Shown piece by piece: positions 43,230-53,498 of a stretch of DNA of 64,000 bases. The stretch is taken from NCBI GenBank assembly GCA_016744695.1, contig JADGDV010000011.1, positions 1 through 64,000 of the forward strand, given 5' to 3'. The translations under genes and the position numbers were made by a program. The stretch comes from Hahellaceae bacterium. GTDB lineage: Bacteria; Pseudomonadota; Gammaproteobacteria; Pseudomonadales; Oleiphilaceae. A model generated the notes under the pieces. It saw only the letters and a program-made list of their open reading frames with translations, searched no databases and was not told the DNA's origin. Each line of letters starts with the position of its first letter. Within the stretch, counting starts at the first letter, position 1.

Positions 43230-44422
43230 TTTACAAAATCCCGTATGCGTTCTGCTGCGTCGATGCATTCATTTAATGGCGCCACCAATGCCAATCTTAC
43301 CCTGCCTTCACCGGGGTTAATACCATCAACGGTTCTTGATAAGTAGCGGCCGGGTAATACGGTTACATGCTTCTCCTGGAAGAGCTTTTGAGCAAATACA
43401 TCGTCGGCTATTGGCGTTTTCAGCCATAGATAAAAGCTTGCATCCGTTTGCTCTGCTGTCATAACTTCCTGAAGAATAGGTAATACCGTGGCGAATTTCT
43501 CTCGATAAAACGAACGGTTTTCTTCTACGTGAGACTCGTCATCCCATGCGGCTATGCTCGCAAGCTGGTGCTGAATAGGCATTGCACAGCCATGGTAGGT
43601 TCGGTACTTTAGAAACTGCTGCATAATATCAGCATCACCCGCTACAAAACCAGATCTTAGTCCGGGTAAGTTTGAACGTTTAGATAAACTATGGAATACC
43701 ACGCATCGTTTGTAATCATTGCGATTCATTTCTGCGCAGGCTTGCAGTAGCCCTATTGGCGGTTGAGATTCATCACAATATATTTCGGAATAACATTCAT
43801 CTGATGCAATAATGAAATCATATTTATCCGCTAAATGAATTAGTTTTTGGAGTGTTTCTGATGAAATGACTGATCCCGTCGGATTGCCAGGGCTACAAAG
43901 AAAAAGCAGTTGGCAGCGCTGCCATACCTCAGAAGGTACTCTATCAAAATCAGGTATATAGCCATTTTCTTGCAGGCAAGGAAGGAAATGTGGCTCAGCA
44001 CCTGCTAGAAATGCCGCCCCCTCATAAATCTGGTAAAACGGGTTGGGGCTGACGACAAGGGGGGGGGGGGTGTCTGAGCGATTAATGACGGCTTGAGTTA
44101 GTGAAAATATCGCTTCTCGTGTGCCATTAACCGGCAGTACATGATCATCTGCTTGTAAAGACCCTGTCTGTAGCTTGAAGCGCTTAGTTAGCCAGTTGCA
44201 GATAGATACTCTTAACTCGGGTAAGCCTTTGGTTGATGGGTAGAGCGATAGCTTACCTAATTGCTTCGTGAGTTCATCGAGCACAAATGAAGGTGATTCA
44301 TGCTTTGGCTCACCAATAGAAAGGGCAATAGGTGAGTACTCAGGATTAGGCTCGACAACGCTTTTTAGTTGGGTGAGCTTCTCAAAGGGGTAAGGTTGTA
44401 GTTTGTTTAAATCTGAGTTCAT
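43220..44422 (-). CDS. dapC: Succinyldiaminopimelate transaminase
   Basis: The 400-residue class I/II aminotransferase has SIGEPKHESP, YPSTKGLPELR, the PLP-site VVFHSLSKRSNLPGLRSG with the Schiff-base lysine, and GEGRVRLAL near the C-terminus. It makes N-succinyl-LL-DAP. A run of 12 cytosines (44059-44070 as G on the plus strand) encodes Thr-Pro-Pro-Pro near residues 117-121, just before the VVSPNPFYQIYEG substrate motif. A one-base change in the run would inactivate the gene. Confidence 0.92.
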   Translation of the reverse strand: MNSDLNKLQPYPFEKLTQLKSVVEPNPEYSPIALSIGEPKHESPSFVLDELTKQLGKLSLYPSTKGLPELRVSICNWLTKRFKLQTGSLQADDHVLPVNGTREAIFSLTQAVINRSDTPPPLVVSPNPFYQIYEGAAFLAGAEPHFLPCLQENGYIPDFDRVPSEVWQRCQLLFLCSPGNPTGSVISSETLQKLIHLADKYDFIIASDECYSEIYCDESQPPIGLLQACAEMNRNDYKRCVVFHSLSKRSNLPGLRSGFVAGDADIMQQFLKYRTYHGCAMPIQHQLASIAAWDDESHVEENRSFYREKFATVLPILQEVMTAEQTDASFYLWLKTPIADDVFAQKLFQEKHVTVLPGRYLSRTVDGINPGEGRVRLALVAPLNECIDAAERIRDFVKCL

Positions 44423-44505
44423 CCTAAGTGCTTTTCCTGTATTTGTCTTTTTTGCATTTTACATGCTTATTCATTGTGTGTGTTTACTGTATTGCAGATG
44501 AACGC

Positions 44506-47208
44506 TTAGTTGGCCTGAACATGTTCATCAAGCTGTTCAGAAATCTCAGTTTGTAATATTTCACAAATTTTCGGGTCACTTATGGGTGAACCGTCTGGGT
44601 CTGTGATGAAAAAAACGTCTTCTACTCGCTCACCCAATGTGGCAATTTGCGCATTGGCTAGCGAAACGTTATTGGTCATGAGGATGCTGCCCACTCTTGC
44701 AAGGAGGCCTGGACGGTCAGGGGTAATGACCTCCATCATCGTGCGTTGGTTGATCATATCGTTACTGAAGGTGACTTCCGTTGGAAATGAAAAGTGTTTC
44801 AATTGCCTTGGGGTGCGTCGTTGGATAATTTCAGGGTAATCTGCTGGATCGTCTAGTTCATCTTTTAGTCGATGGTAAGTTTGTTCTTTTCGTTCTGTGT
44901 TGCCAGTAAGAGATTGATTGTTTTCATCCAATACAATAAAGGTGTTAAGGCTGTAAGGGCCTTTTCCTGAGCTAATTCGAGCGCTTACAATGTTCAGATT
45001 CAGTTGCTCAAGCACCGCGGTGGTTGCAGCGAATAGCCCTTGCCCATCTTTGAGGTGAATCATGATTTGGGTGTAACCATCCCCTTGTCGCTCTTCAATG
45101 TCTTGAATAAGAATAAGTGGCTCGGTGCTATTTCCGTGCTTGATAATTGAAGCTGTTTGCCATGCAATTTCTGCTGTGGAGTCTTGTAGGAAATAATCGT
45201 CTTCAAGTTTATTCCAGACAATATCGATTTCTTCTTCTCTAAACCCTTGATCAAGCAGCATGTCTTGAGCTTCTGCTTGGGTCGCTGAAATCCATTTTGT
45301 TTTATCAAGTGGGTTTTCGATGCCGCGTCTAAGGGCTCTTCGTGCTTCTATGTAGAGCTGTCTTAGGAGCGTGGCTCGCCATGTATTCCACAGCCTAGGA
45401 TTAGTTGCATCTATATCGGAAACGGTTAAAACATAAAGGTAATCTAAATGGATTTGACTGGGGACTTCCATCGCGAAGCTATGGATTATGTCGGGGTCTT
45501 GAATATCTTTTTTCTGGGCCGTCATAGACATCAATAAATGATTTTCAATGAGCCAGCAAATAAGCTGTGTATCGCGTTTACTTAAGTGGTGTCGTGCGCA
45601 GAATTTCTCTGCATCTAAAGAGCCGAGGTCAGAATGGTCACCTCCACGCCCTTTGGCGATATCATGGTATAACGCAGCAATATAAAGTACTTCAAGCTTG
45701 GGGATACGATGAATTAAGCGGGATGCTTGAGGGAACTTTGAACGTGCTGTAGGTTCTCTGAGTTTTACAATATTTCTGATCACGCGAATAGTGTGTGCGT
45801 CGACAGTGTAAGCATGGAACAAGTCGTGTTGCATTTGGCCTATAATGCGTCCAAATTCAGGAATGTAACGACCCAGTACATTGTAGCGTTTCATAAAAGA
45901 AAGTGTCTTATGAAGATCGTGAGGGGTACGTATAAGCTCCATAAACAAAGTGGTTACCGCTAGATCTTTACGGAACGTTTTGTCTATTAAATGTCTGTGG
46001 GCGCGCAGAGCACGAATGGTCGTTGCTCTAATTCCCTTTACTTGCGGGTTTTGAGCCATCAATAAAAATATTTCCATGATGGCGTAAGGAGCATAGGCGA
46101 AAATTTGGCTATTGATCGCTTCAATATAGCGGTTTCTTATTTGAAAGCGCTTGTTAAGTTTAATCACTTCTGCCGATTCATTTTTTCGGAGAATCGCCTC
46201 ATCAAAGTGTTGTAAAATTACATCGGTAAGCTCTGCCAAGCCTAGTACAACACGGTAATATTGCTGCATCATAATCTCAACGCCGAGTTTTTCTTCGGAG
46301 TCTTCAAATTTAAGCATTTCAGCTAGATTTCTTTGATGATCAAATAGGAGTCTGTTTTCATTCCTGCCTGCGATCATTTGCAGACCATAGCGCATTGTCC
46401 AGAGAAAGTGCTCTCCATCTAATAGTTTTTGATATTCTTCGGGTGTTAAAAATTCATACCGGGTTAGTTCAGATGTAGAGCTAAGACCGAAGTGGCGTTT
46501 AGTTATCCACATGATGGTTTGTATGTCGCGTAGTGTTCCCGGGGATGACTTAAGGTTGGGTTCTAGGTTGTACTCAGTATCGCTGTATTTTTCATGGCGT
46601 AAGCGTTGCTCTTCTCTTTTTGCAAGAAAATAAGAGCGGTTTGAGCACACTTCGTCTGAGTAAGCACGGGTATTTAGTAGCTCGCGTAAAACATCATTGC
46701 CAGCGATGGTTCGTGTTTCTAATAAATTGGTAGCAATAGTAATGTCATCTGATGCAGAGTCGATACATTCATCAATGGTTCTTACACTTTGGCCGATATC
46801 TAGTCGTAAGTCCCACAGAAGCGTAACAAAGCTGCTTACTGCTTCTGCGTAATTCTGACAAAGTTCGTTTTTGGATAAAATAAGAATATCAATGTCTGAG
46901 TGAGGATGTAGCTCGCCTCTGCCGTACCCACCTACAGCAATCAGGCTGATATCATCTTTACCTTTCCAATCGAATTCTTCCCAAAGCAGTTTTAATATCT
47001 TGTCTGCAAACCAGGCTCTGGCCTGAACTAATTGCTTTATATCTTTATTGTCTAAAAAGAATGCATCCAGTATATCTGATGATTTTTTTAGGGCACCACG
47101 AACAGCAATGGCTGGAGAGGGTGATTGATCGATTAAAGACTTCAGGTACTCCGAAGTCAGTTCTTCACTCTCTTTAAGCGCCTCAATGATTGGGCTGTTT
47201 GTGATCAT
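44506..47208 (-). CDS. glnD: Bifunctional uridylyltransferase/uridylyl-removing enzyme GlnD
   Basis: The start at 47208 (ITNSPIIEALKE) gives 900 residues, the GlnD standard; the open frame further upstream lies in the map-glnD gap. The nucleotidyltransferase site is VGGYGRGELHPHSDIDILIL, the HD hydrolase site is ALYHDIAKGRGGDHSDLG, and two ACT domains follow at the C-terminus (DGQGLFAATTAVLEQ; PDRPGLLARVGSIL). It senses glutamine and uridylylates PII. Confidence 0.94.
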   Translation of the reverse strand: MITNSPIIEALKESEELTSEYLKSLIDQSPSPAIAVRGALKKSSDILDAFFLDNKDIKQLVQARAWFADKILKLLWEEFDWKGKDDISLIAVGGYGRGELHPHSDIDILILSKNELCQNYAEAVSSFVTLLWDLRLDIGQSVRTIDECIDSASDDITIATNLLETRTIAGNDVLRELLNTRAYSDEVCSNRSYFLAKREEQRLRHEKYSDTEYNLEPNLKSSPGTLRDIQTIMWITKRHFGLSSTSELTRYEFLTPEEYQKLLDGEHFLWTMRYGLQMIAGRNENRLLFDHQRNLAEMLKFEDSEEKLGVEIMMQQYYRVVLGLAELTDVILQHFDEAILRKNESAEVIKLNKRFQIRNRYIEAINSQIFAYAPYAIMEIFLLMAQNPQVKGIRATTIRALRAHRHLIDKTFRKDLAVTTLFMELIRTPHDLHKTLSFMKRYNVLGRYIPEFGRIIGQMQHDLFHAYTVDAHTIRVIRNIVKLREPTARSKFPQASRLIHRIPKLEVLYIAALYHDIAKGRGGDHSDLGSLDAEKFCARHHLSKRDTQLICWLIENHLLMSMTAQKKDIQDPDIIHSFAMEVPSQIHLDYLYVLTVSDIDATNPRLWNTWRATLLRQLYIEARRALRRGIENPLDKTKWISATQAEAQDMLLDQGFREEEIDIVWNKLEDDYFLQDSTAEIAWQTASIIKHGNSTEPLILIQDIEERQGDGYTQIMIHLKDGQGLFAATTAVLEQLNLNIVSARISSGKGPYSLNTFIVLDENNQSLTGNTERKEQTYHRLKDELDDPADYPEIIQRRTPRQLKHFSFPTEVTFSNDMINQRTMMEVITPDRPGLLARVGSILMTNNVSLANAQIATLGERVEDVFFITDPDGSPISDPKICEILQTEISEQLDEHVQAN

Positions 47209-47243
47209 CTTGCGTTGCCGCTCCTTTGTAGACGAGAATTGCT

Positions 47244-48023
47244 TTATGAAAAATGTGGCTGTTCTTCTTTTCTCATCGTGAGCACTTCGTAGCCGCCTGC
47301 GGTAACAAGAATAGTGTGTTCCCATTGTGCAGAAAGTTTTCTGTCTTTCGTTACAACCGTCCATTCATCAGGCAGTAATTTACAGTGTCGTTTCCCTTGG
47401 TTGATCATGGGCTCGATAGTGAATGTCATGCCTTCTTTTAATGTTAGCCCTGTATCTTTTGATCCATAGTGCATAACTTGTGGTTCTTCATGAAATACTG
47501 CACCTATTCCATGTCCGCAGTACTCTCTTACTACTGAGTAATAGTTTGCTTCAGCGTATTTTTGTATGGTGTAGCCAATGTCCCCAAGGCGAGCACCAGG
47601 ACGAACAAGCTCTATGCCCTTATATAAGCATTCTTGAGTTATCTTGGTGAGGCGCTCGGCTGCTGTTGTCGGTTTTCCAACAAAAAACATTTTGCTCGTG
47701 TCGCCATGATAGCCATCTTTTATAACCGTAATGTCAACATTAATGATGTCTCCATTCTTTAATATTTTTTTATCGCTGGGTATTCCGTGACAGATGACTT
47801 GGTTAACCGATGTGCAAATGGACTTTGGAAAACCCTTGTAATTTAGTGGGGCAGGAATAGCGTCTTGTGTGTTTACAATGTATTCGTGACAAATTTTATC
47901 TAGTTCACCGGTTGAAATGCCGACTTCGATGAAGGGCTCTATCATTTCAAGAACTTCAGCCGCTAGGCGACCTGCAATGCGCATTTTTTCAATTTCTTCA
48001 GGGGTTTTGATCGTTACTTTCAT
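47244..48023 (-). CDS. map: Methionine aminopeptidase type I
   Basis: The 259-residue enzyme has the metal ligands in NVDITVIKDGYHGDTS, CGHGIG, TFTIEPM and QWEHTI, at the positions of the E. coli enzyme. It removes initiator methionine from nascent proteins. It is divergent from rpsB, as in other gammaproteobacteria, and is the first gene of the minus-strand map-glnD-dap block. Confidence 0.95.
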   Translation of the reverse strand: MKVTIKTPEEIEKMRIAGRLAAEVLEMIEPFIEVGISTGELDKICHEYIVNTQDAIPAPLNYKGFPKSICTSVNQVICHGIPSDKKILKNGDIINVDITVIKDGYHGDTSKMFFVGKPTTAAERLTKITQECLYKGIELVRPGARLGDIGYTIQKYAEANYYSVVREYCGHGIGAVFHEEPQVMHYGSKDTGLTLKEGMTFTIEPMINQGKRHCKLLPDEWTVVTKDRKLSAQWEHTILVTAGGYEVLTMRKEEQPHFS

Positions 48024-48427
48024 TGCAGTCTCTTAGGGTTTTTTGTCTGTTTAATGGTGTACTCTGGCTTGCTGGTTGTTTTGTTCTATCTTGCCGAAGT
48101 CATTTTGAAAGCTATTTTACCCTGTTGAGAGCCATATGAGAAATAGTCTTATTTGTTGCCTGTAAATAAATTATAACTTTAGTTTAAGTGGGTAATATGG
48201 TATAAAGCGCCCGCTCTATTCGATAACTGTTCTGTGTATGTTTTACAGAAGCAGGTGCAGGGATTGTTAGAGTAAAAATTCGCACACGTGTCGACACGTT
48301 ATTCTGGGTGCTCATGGTGATTGTTTTTCTTGTGTGGCTTGAGGCTACTTATAAAATGATTTCTTAGAGAGTTGAATGATGGGGCATGTGGAGGTCTAAC
48401 CCAATTAAATAGTTAAGGAAATTTACA
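48024..48427 (+). promoter_or_regulatory. map-rpsB divergent gap: rpsB promoter and S2 leader region
   Basis: TATAAA at 48201-48206 is followed by a GC-rich discriminator (GCGCCCGC), the mark of stringently controlled ribosomal promoters. It would give a leader of about 215 bases. Within it, 48379-48403 (ATGGGGCATGTGGAGG, then TCTAACCC) can pair GGG with CCC and lies where the S2-binding leader of rpsB-tsf operons maps in other gammaproteobacteria. The -35 box is weak. No gene is visible. Confidence 0.5.
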
Positions 48428-49165
48428 ATGGCTGCAGTTTCTATGCGCGACCTGCTTAAGGCAGGTGTACACTTTGGACACCAAACTCGTTACTGGAACC
48501 CTAAAATGGGTAAGTACATATTTGGTGCTCGTAACAAAATTCATATAATTAACCTTGAGCACACTGTTCCTGCTTTTAATGAATCTTTAGGAATCATTAA
48601 AAATCTTGCAGAAAACAAGAACAAGGTTCTTATCGTAGGTACTAAGCGAGCGGCAAGCAAAATCGTTAAAGATGAAGCTATTCGTGCGGGTATGCCTTAC
48701 GTAAATCACCGCTGGTTAGGTGGTATGCTGACTAACTACAAGACAATTCGTCAGTCTATCCGTCGCTACCGTGATCTTGCTGCTCAAAGCCAAGACGGCA
48801 CATTTGAGAAAATCACCAAGAAAGAAGCACTAATGTTGACTCGTGAGATGGATAAGCTAGAGCGCAGCATTGGCGGAATTAAAGATATGGGTGGTTTGCC
48901 AGACGCTTTGTTCGTTATTGATGTTGATCACGAGCGTATTGCGATTAAAGAAGCAAACAAGTTGGGTATTCCTGTTATCGGTATCGTTGATACTAATAGT
49001 AACCCAGATGGTATTGACTACGTAATTCCTGGTAATGATGACGCGATTCGTGCCATTCAGGTATATGCTAAAGCAGTGGCTGACGCATGTCTTGAAGGTA
49101 TAAATGGCGGCGCAAATGCTGATGAGTTCGTAGAAGTAAATGAAGACGCTGCTGATAAAGCGTAA
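48428..49165 (+). CDS. rpsB: 30S ribosomal protein S2
   Basis: The 245-residue S2 protein starts [20 protein letters not shown] and has [31 protein letters not shown] and [18 protein letters not shown]-like sequence (here [18 protein letters not shown]). It is cotranscribed with tsf through a hairpin at 49192. The start is preceded by TTAAGGAAA. Confidence 0.97.
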   Translation: MAAVSMRDLLKAGVHFGHQTRYWNPKMGKYIFGARNKIHIINLEHTVPAFNESLGIIKNLAENKNKVLIVGTKRAASKIVKDEAIRAGMPYVNHRWLGGMLTNYKTIRQSIRRYRDLAAQSQDGTFEKITKKEALMLTREMDKLERSIGGIKDMGGLPDALFVIDVDHERIAIKEANKLGIPVIGIVDTNSNPDGIDYVIPGNDDAIRAIQVYAKAVADACLEGINGGANADEFVEVNEDAADKA

Positions 49166-49191
49166 ATGTCTAAGTAATTTACTATCTTAAG

Positions 49192-49215
49192 AAAGGGGGT
49201 TGCCCCCTTTTTTTT
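49192..49215 (+). terminator. Terminator/attenuator hairpin between rpsB and tsf
   Basis: AAAGGGGG and CCCCCTTT flank a three-base loop, followed by T residues: a strong intrinsic terminator shape. In rpsB-tsf operons this kind of hairpin reduces, but does not abolish, tsf transcription. Confidence 0.85.
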
Positions 49216-49250
49216 GCCTTTTTTTTAAATATTCTTTAAGAGGAATTAAC

Positions 49251-50129
49251 ATGGCTTCTATTTCTGCCTCTTTGGTAAAAGAGCTTCGTGATCGCACGGG
49301 CTTAGGAATGATGGAGTGCAAAAAAGCACTTAAAGCAGCAGGCGGTGATGTCGATGCTGCAATTGAAGAAATGCGTAAAAATAGCGGCATGAAAGCGGCT
49401 AAAAAAGCAGGTCGTACAGCGGCTGATGGCGTAGTAAAAACAAAAGTAGCTGAAGATGGTTCTTTCGGTGTGCTTGTTGAAGTTAATAGTGAAACAGATT
49501 TTGCTGCCCGTGATGAAGGCTTTTTAGCGTTTGTTGAACTGGTTGTGAATAAAGCATTCGAAACACGTGAAACTGATGTTGCCAAATTGATGGCGGGCGA
49601 TTTAGAAGTAGCACGTGAAGCTTTGGTTCAGAAGATCGGTGAAAACATCGGTGTTCGTCGTATCGCAACGGCTGAAAACGCAGTGGTTGGTCAGTATGTT
49701 CACGGTACTAACCGTATTGGTGTACTTATTGGTTTAAGTGCGGGTGATGTTGAGTTAGGTAAAGATATCGCTATGCATACTGCGGCTGTTAACCCTCAGT
49801 ATATTCAGCAATCTGATGTTCCTGCTGAAGTTATAGAGAAAGAGAAATCAATCTTTACTGCACAGGCTGAGCAGAGCGGCAAGCCACCAGCGATCATTGA
49901 AAAAATGATTGGTGGGCGTATTAGTAAGTTCCTAGCTGAGATTAGTCTTGTTGATCAGCCATTTGTTAAAGATCCAGAAGTTAAGATTGGCGCATTGGCT
50001 AAGAAAGCTGGCGCTGACGTTGAGTTCATGATCCGCTACGAAGTGGGTGAAGGAATTGAAGTAGAAGAAGTTGACTTTGCTACTGAGGTTGCTCAACAAA
50101 CAGCAGCTGCAGCCGCGAAGAACGCTTAA
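49251..50129 (+). CDS. tsf: Elongation factor Ts
   Basis: The ATG at 49251 (AGAGGAATTAAC upstream) gives 292 residues; the open frame upstream crosses the hairpin and is not used. It has [19 protein letters not shown], the N-terminal UBA domain, and [13 protein letters not shown], the core signature with the TDF motif that contacts EF-Tu. It is the nucleotide exchange factor for EF-Tu. Confidence 0.97.
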   Translation: MASISASLVKELRDRTGLGMMECKKALKAAGGDVDAAIEEMRKNSGMKAAKKAGRTAADGVVKTKVAEDGSFGVLVEVNSETDFAARDEGFLAFVELVVNKAFETRETDVAKLMAGDLEVAREALVQKIGENIGVRRIATAENAVVGQYVHGTNRIGVLIGLSAGDVELGKDIAMHTAAVNPQYIQQSDVPAEVIEKEKSIFTAQAEQSGKPPAIIEKMIGGRISKFLAEISLVDQPFVKDPEVKIGALAKKAGADVEFMIRYEVGEGIEVEEVDFATEVAQQTAAAAAKNA

Positions 50130-50138
50130 CTCTTCTCT

Positions 50139-50205
50139 AGTATGAAGGATATTTTTCTTCATACTTAATTAACCGCATATCTGCCAAACTTGGTTGTATG
50201 CGGTT
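50139..50205 (+). terminator. Two hairpins after tsf
   Basis: AGTATGAAG pairs with CTTCATACT (50139-50165), and AACCGCATA pairs with TATGCGGTT (50171-50205). Neither is followed by a long T run, so partial termination or RNA processing between tsf and pyrH is more likely than full termination. Confidence 0.6.
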
Positions 50206-50307
50206 AATTTGTATAAGGGGGATGGTAATGTGATTTTCCCTTGTTTTCTCTTATACTACTGCTTTATCGCTATTCTTAATGATGTAATTTTACAAGAGAG
50301 CCTATCT

Positions 50308-51036
50308 ATGTCTGAATCGTCTAAAGAAAAACCAAGATATAAACGTGTTTTACTGAAGTTAAGTGGTGAGGCATTAATGGGGGACGGAGAATTTGGGATA
50401 GACCCAAAAGTCCTTGATAGAATGGCTCTTGAAATTGGTCAGTTGGTTGGTATTGGTGTTCAGGTTGGCCTGGTTATCGGAGGGGGGAATCTCTTTCGTG
50501 GTGCAGCCTTACAAGAAGCTGGAATGGATCGTGTTACTGGTGATCATATGGGTATGCTGGCCACAGTAATGAATGGCTTGGCTATGCGTGATGCACTGGA
50601 GCGTTCAAATATATCGACCCGAGTGATGTCTGCTATTCCAATGAGTGGTGTAGTTGAACATTATGACCGCCGACGAGCTATTCGCCATTTGAAAGATGGT
50701 GATGTGGTTATTTTTAGTGCAGGCACTGGTAACCCGTTTTTTACAACTGATTCGGCAGCTTCCCTTAGAGGGATAGAAATTGAAGCTGATGTTGTTTTAA
50801 AGGCAACAAAAGTGGATGGCGTGTATAATGCTGATCCAATGAAAGATTCTAGTGCGGTTAAATATGATTCTTTATCCTATGATGAAGTGCTGGATAAAAA
50901 GTTAGAAGTGATGGATTTAACGGCTATCTGCTTATGCCGTGATCATAAAATGCCACTTCGCGTTTTTAATATGAATAAAGCCGGTGTTATCGCTAATATT
51001 TTGGTTGGCGAAAATGAAGGGACAATTATTGAGTAA
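50308..51036 (+). CDS. pyrH: UMP kinase
   Basis: The ATG at 50308 gives 242 residues; the longer frame upstream lacks similarity. It has [50 protein letters not shown] and [11 protein letters not shown], all from the amino-acid-kinase-type UMP kinases. It makes UDP for nucleotide and envelope precursors. It follows tsf in the conserved order. Confidence 0.96.
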   Translation: MSESSKEKPRYKRVLLKLSGEALMGDGEFGIDPKVLDRMALEIGQLVGIGVQVGLVIGGGNLFRGAALQEAGMDRVTGDHMGMLATVMNGLAMRDALERSNISTRVMSAIPMSGVVEHYDRRRAIRHLKDGDVVIFSAGTGNPFFTTDSAASLRGIEIEADVVLKATKVDGVYNADPMKDSSAVKYDSLSYDEVLDKKLEVMDLTAICLCRDHKMPLRVFNMNKAGVIANILVGENEGTIIE

Positions 51037-51112
51037 GATGCCTGCTTAATAGGTCGGCTTAATAAATTGATTGTAGATTGGCTTGGTTATAGGTTAAAAA
51101 AGGGGATTAAAC

Positions 51113-51670
51113 GTGCTGAATGAAATAAAAAGTGAAACCGAAGATCGTATGAAGAAAAGTCTTGAAGCGCTTCATACTGCGTTTAACAAGATTAGAACAG
51201 GGCGTGCGCATCCAAGTATTTTAGATGGGGTGATGGTGCCGTATTACGGTAGTGATACACCGTTGAAGCAAGTTGCTAACGTATCTGTAGAAGATGGTCG
51301 TACTCTAGCCGTAAGCGCTTGGGAAAAGCACCTTGTACCTGTTATTGAAAAAGCCATTATGTCTGCCAATCTGGGTTTAAATCCTTCTTCTACTGGCGAC
51401 CTTATTCGCATTCCTATGCCTATGTTAACTGAAGAAACACGTAGGAATATGGTTAAGCTAGCAAAGAGTGAGTCAGAAAGTGGGCGGGTATCTGTTCGAA
51501 GTGCACGTCGCGATGCATTGAGTGATGCAAAAGACTTGCTGAAAGAAAAAGAAATAACAGAAGATGAAGAGCGCGATTTTTCTGACGATATCCAGAAGCT
51601 GACAGACAAGTATGTCGCAGAAGTTGAAAAAATGCTTAAAACTAAAGAAACTGATTTAATGGAAGTTTGA
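51113..51670 (+). CDS. frr: Ribosome recycling factor
   Basis: The 185-residue RRF has [25 protein letters not shown] (in part), [20 protein letters not shown] and a C-terminal coiled-coil arm with [20 protein letters not shown]. The GTG start at 51113 follows AAAGGGGATT. It dissociates post-termination ribosomes together with EF-G. Confidence 0.97.
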   Translation: MLNEIKSETEDRMKKSLEALHTAFNKIRTGRAHPSILDGVMVPYYGSDTPLKQVANVSVEDGRTLAVSAWEKHLVPVIEKAIMSANLGLNPSSTGDLIRIPMPMLTEETRRNMVKLAKSESESGRVSVRSARRDALSDAKDLLKEKEITEDEERDFSDDIQKLTDKYVAEVEKMLKTKETDLMEV

Positions 51671-51673
51671 TAG

Positions 51674-52435
51674 TTGAAAACAGATAAGGTAAACGCGGAT
51701 ATACCGGTTACAGCAGACAGTAAGCCTCGTCATGTAGCCATTATCATGGATGGTAATAATCGTTGGGCAAAAAAGAAACGTCTATTGGGCGTTTCTGGTC
51801 ATAAAGCGGGTGTAGATGCTGTTCGCGCAGTGGTTGAGACCTGTGTTGAAGAAGGGATTGAAACCCTGACTTTATTTGCTTTCAGTAGTGAAAATTGGCG
51901 CAGACCTGCTGAAGAAGTGTCTGCGTTAATGAAGCTTTTTCTCATCGCGTTACAGCGAGAAGTTAAAAAACTTCATAAAAATAATATTCGTTTGATTATT
52001 ATTGGAGACAGAAGTAAATTTAACGACACTCTTCAAGAACATATGCAGAAAGCGGAAGAGTTGACGGCTAATAATACGCGGCTTAATTTAGTGATCGCGG
52101 CTAATTATGGTGGTCATTGGGATATTACCCAAGCAACACAAAAAGTGGCGGCCATGGTTGAGTCGGGTGAAATTAAAGCGTCGGATATTAACGATGACCT
52201 GATTCAGAAAAATATGTGTTTAGGTGATTTAGCAATGCCTGATCTTTGCATAAGGACCGCTGGAGAGCAAAGAATTAGTAATTTTATGCTATGGCAGTTT
52301 GCTTATACAGAATTGTACTTTTCTGAGGTTTACTGGCCTGACTTTAAACATGAAGAAATGCGTAAAGCGCTAACGGCTTACTCAGCTCGGCAGCGACGAT
52401 TTGGTCAAACGGACGATCAAATTAACAAAGCTTAA
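51674..52435 (+). CDS. uppS: Undecaprenyl diphosphate synthase
   Basis: The 253-residue cis-prenyltransferase has HVAIIMDGNNRWAKKK with the catalytic aspartate, FAFSSENWRRP, and the C-terminal DLCIRTAGEQRISNFMLWQ and YFSEVYWPDF motifs. It builds the C55 lipid carrier used by the Wzx/Wzy and peptidoglycan pathways. TTG start three bases after frr. Confidence 0.95.
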   Translation: MKTDKVNADIPVTADSKPRHVAIIMDGNNRWAKKKRLLGVSGHKAGVDAVRAVVETCVEEGIETLTLFAFSSENWRRPAEEVSALMKLFLIALQREVKKLHKNNIRLIIIGDRSKFNDTLQEHMQKAEELTANNTRLNLVIAANYGGHWDITQATQKVAAMVESGEIKASDINDDLIQKNMCLGDLAMPDLCIRTAGEQRISNFMLWQFAYTELYFSEVYWPDFKHEEMRKALTAYSARQRRFGQTDDQINKA

Positions 52436-52486
52436 TTTGGCCCTGTATTTATTCATGTAGAATTTATTACACTGTACCGAAGCAGT

Positions 52487-52563
52487 GTCATTCCCGCGAA
52501 GGCGGGAATCTATTTGTGGCGAAACCATAAAACCCTATGGATCCCCGCTTTCGCGAGGATGAC
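52487..52563. repeat. Small inverted-repeat element (MITE/REP-like) between uppS and cdsA
   Basis: The left end GTCATTCCCGCGAAGGCG and right end CGCTTTCGCGAGGATGAC are near-perfect inverted repeats, each itself palindromic around CCCGC..GCGGG. The 77-base element resembles the GTCATTCCCGCGAAAGCGGGAAT repeats common in many proteobacteria (motif shown in part in the sequence at 52487-52510). It lies in a 186-base gap and does not disturb a gene. Confidence 0.75.
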
Positions 52564-52621
52564 GGATGTAGGTAAGTGTCATTAAACAATTGTACCTATA
52601 CTAACAAAGTGAACTTGAATC

Positions 52622-53461
52622 GTGCTTAAACAACGGATTATTACTGGACTTATTCTTGCTCCTATCGCCATTGGCGGTATTTTCTTTTTAGAGCCTCTCG
52701 CATTTTCGTGGTTTATTGGCTTTGTCATAGCTGTTGGAGCTTGGGAGTGGGCTAATTTAGCTGGCTTTACTAAGCAGGTGGAGCGCTTTGGCTTTGCTGC
52801 CTTTATAGTCGCCTTGTTGTATGCCTCTTCGTTTGTTGATGTTAAATACGTCTTGGGTGTGAGTATGCTTGGTTGGCTTTTCGCCCTGTATTTAATTACT
52901 CAATATCCTAACAAAACAACGCTATGGTCCTCGCACATTAAGCGCTTATTGATTGGTGTCTTTGTATTGATTCCAGCCTGGAATGCACTTGTTTATATTA
53001 AGGTCGCTGATATAGCACTATTTCAATATGAGGGTCAGGGATTAGATTCTCGTTGGCTTATTTTGTATATAATGTTTATCGTCTGGGGTGCTGATGTTGG
53101 GGCTTACTTTGCAGGCAAAACATGGGGAAATAAAAAGCTTGCACCTAAAGTGTCTCCCGGGAAATCTTGGGCGGGTGTTTATGGCGGTCTGGCAACCATT
53201 ACTCTTTTTGCTGTAGGTGCATCAGTATTGCTGGAAATGTCGTTGAGTAACACTTTAGTTTTAATTGCTTTTACGCTGATTACTGGCGCGGTTTCTGTAG
53301 CGGGTGATTTATTTGAAAGCATGCTTAAGCGCCACCGAGGGATTAAAGATAGTAGTCAGTTGCTACCAGGGCATGGCGGCATTCTCGACAGGGTTGATAG
53401 TTTGACTGCTGCAGCGCCTGTGTTTACGTTTCTTTTGATTGTTGCTGGTTGGTTGGTATAG
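52622..53461 (+). CDS. cdsA: Phosphatidate cytidylyltransferase
   Basis: The 279-residue membrane protein has about eight helices and the C-terminal CDP-diglyceride synthase signature around SMLKRHRGIKDSSQLLPGHG, followed by GILDRVDS. It makes CDP-diacylglycerol for all phospholipids. GTG start. Confidence 0.94.
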   Translation: MLKQRIITGLILAPIAIGGIFFLEPLAFSWFIGFVIAVGAWEWANLAGFTKQVERFGFAAFIVALLYASSFVDVKYVLGVSMLGWLFALYLITQYPNKTTLWSSHIKRLLIGVFVLIPAWNALVYIKVADIALFQYEGQGLDSRWLILYIMFIVWGADVGAYFAGKTWGNKKLAPKVSPGKSWAGVYGGLATITLFAVGASVLLEMSLSNTLVLIAFTLITGAVSVAGDLFESMLKRHRGIKDSSQLLPGHGGILDRVDSLTAAAPVFTFLLIVAGWLV

Positions 53462-53498
53462 GCGCTCAAATGCCTTGTAAACAGAGTATATTTACGTA

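Noticed and set aside
45060-45308. Minus-strand frame inside glnD
   Set aside because: Alternate frame of the conserved glnD gene without its own signals.
50194-50307. Upstream extension of pyrH
   Set aside because: It would start inside the hairpin region after tsf and adds residues foreign to UMP kinases; the ATG at 50308 matches the family.
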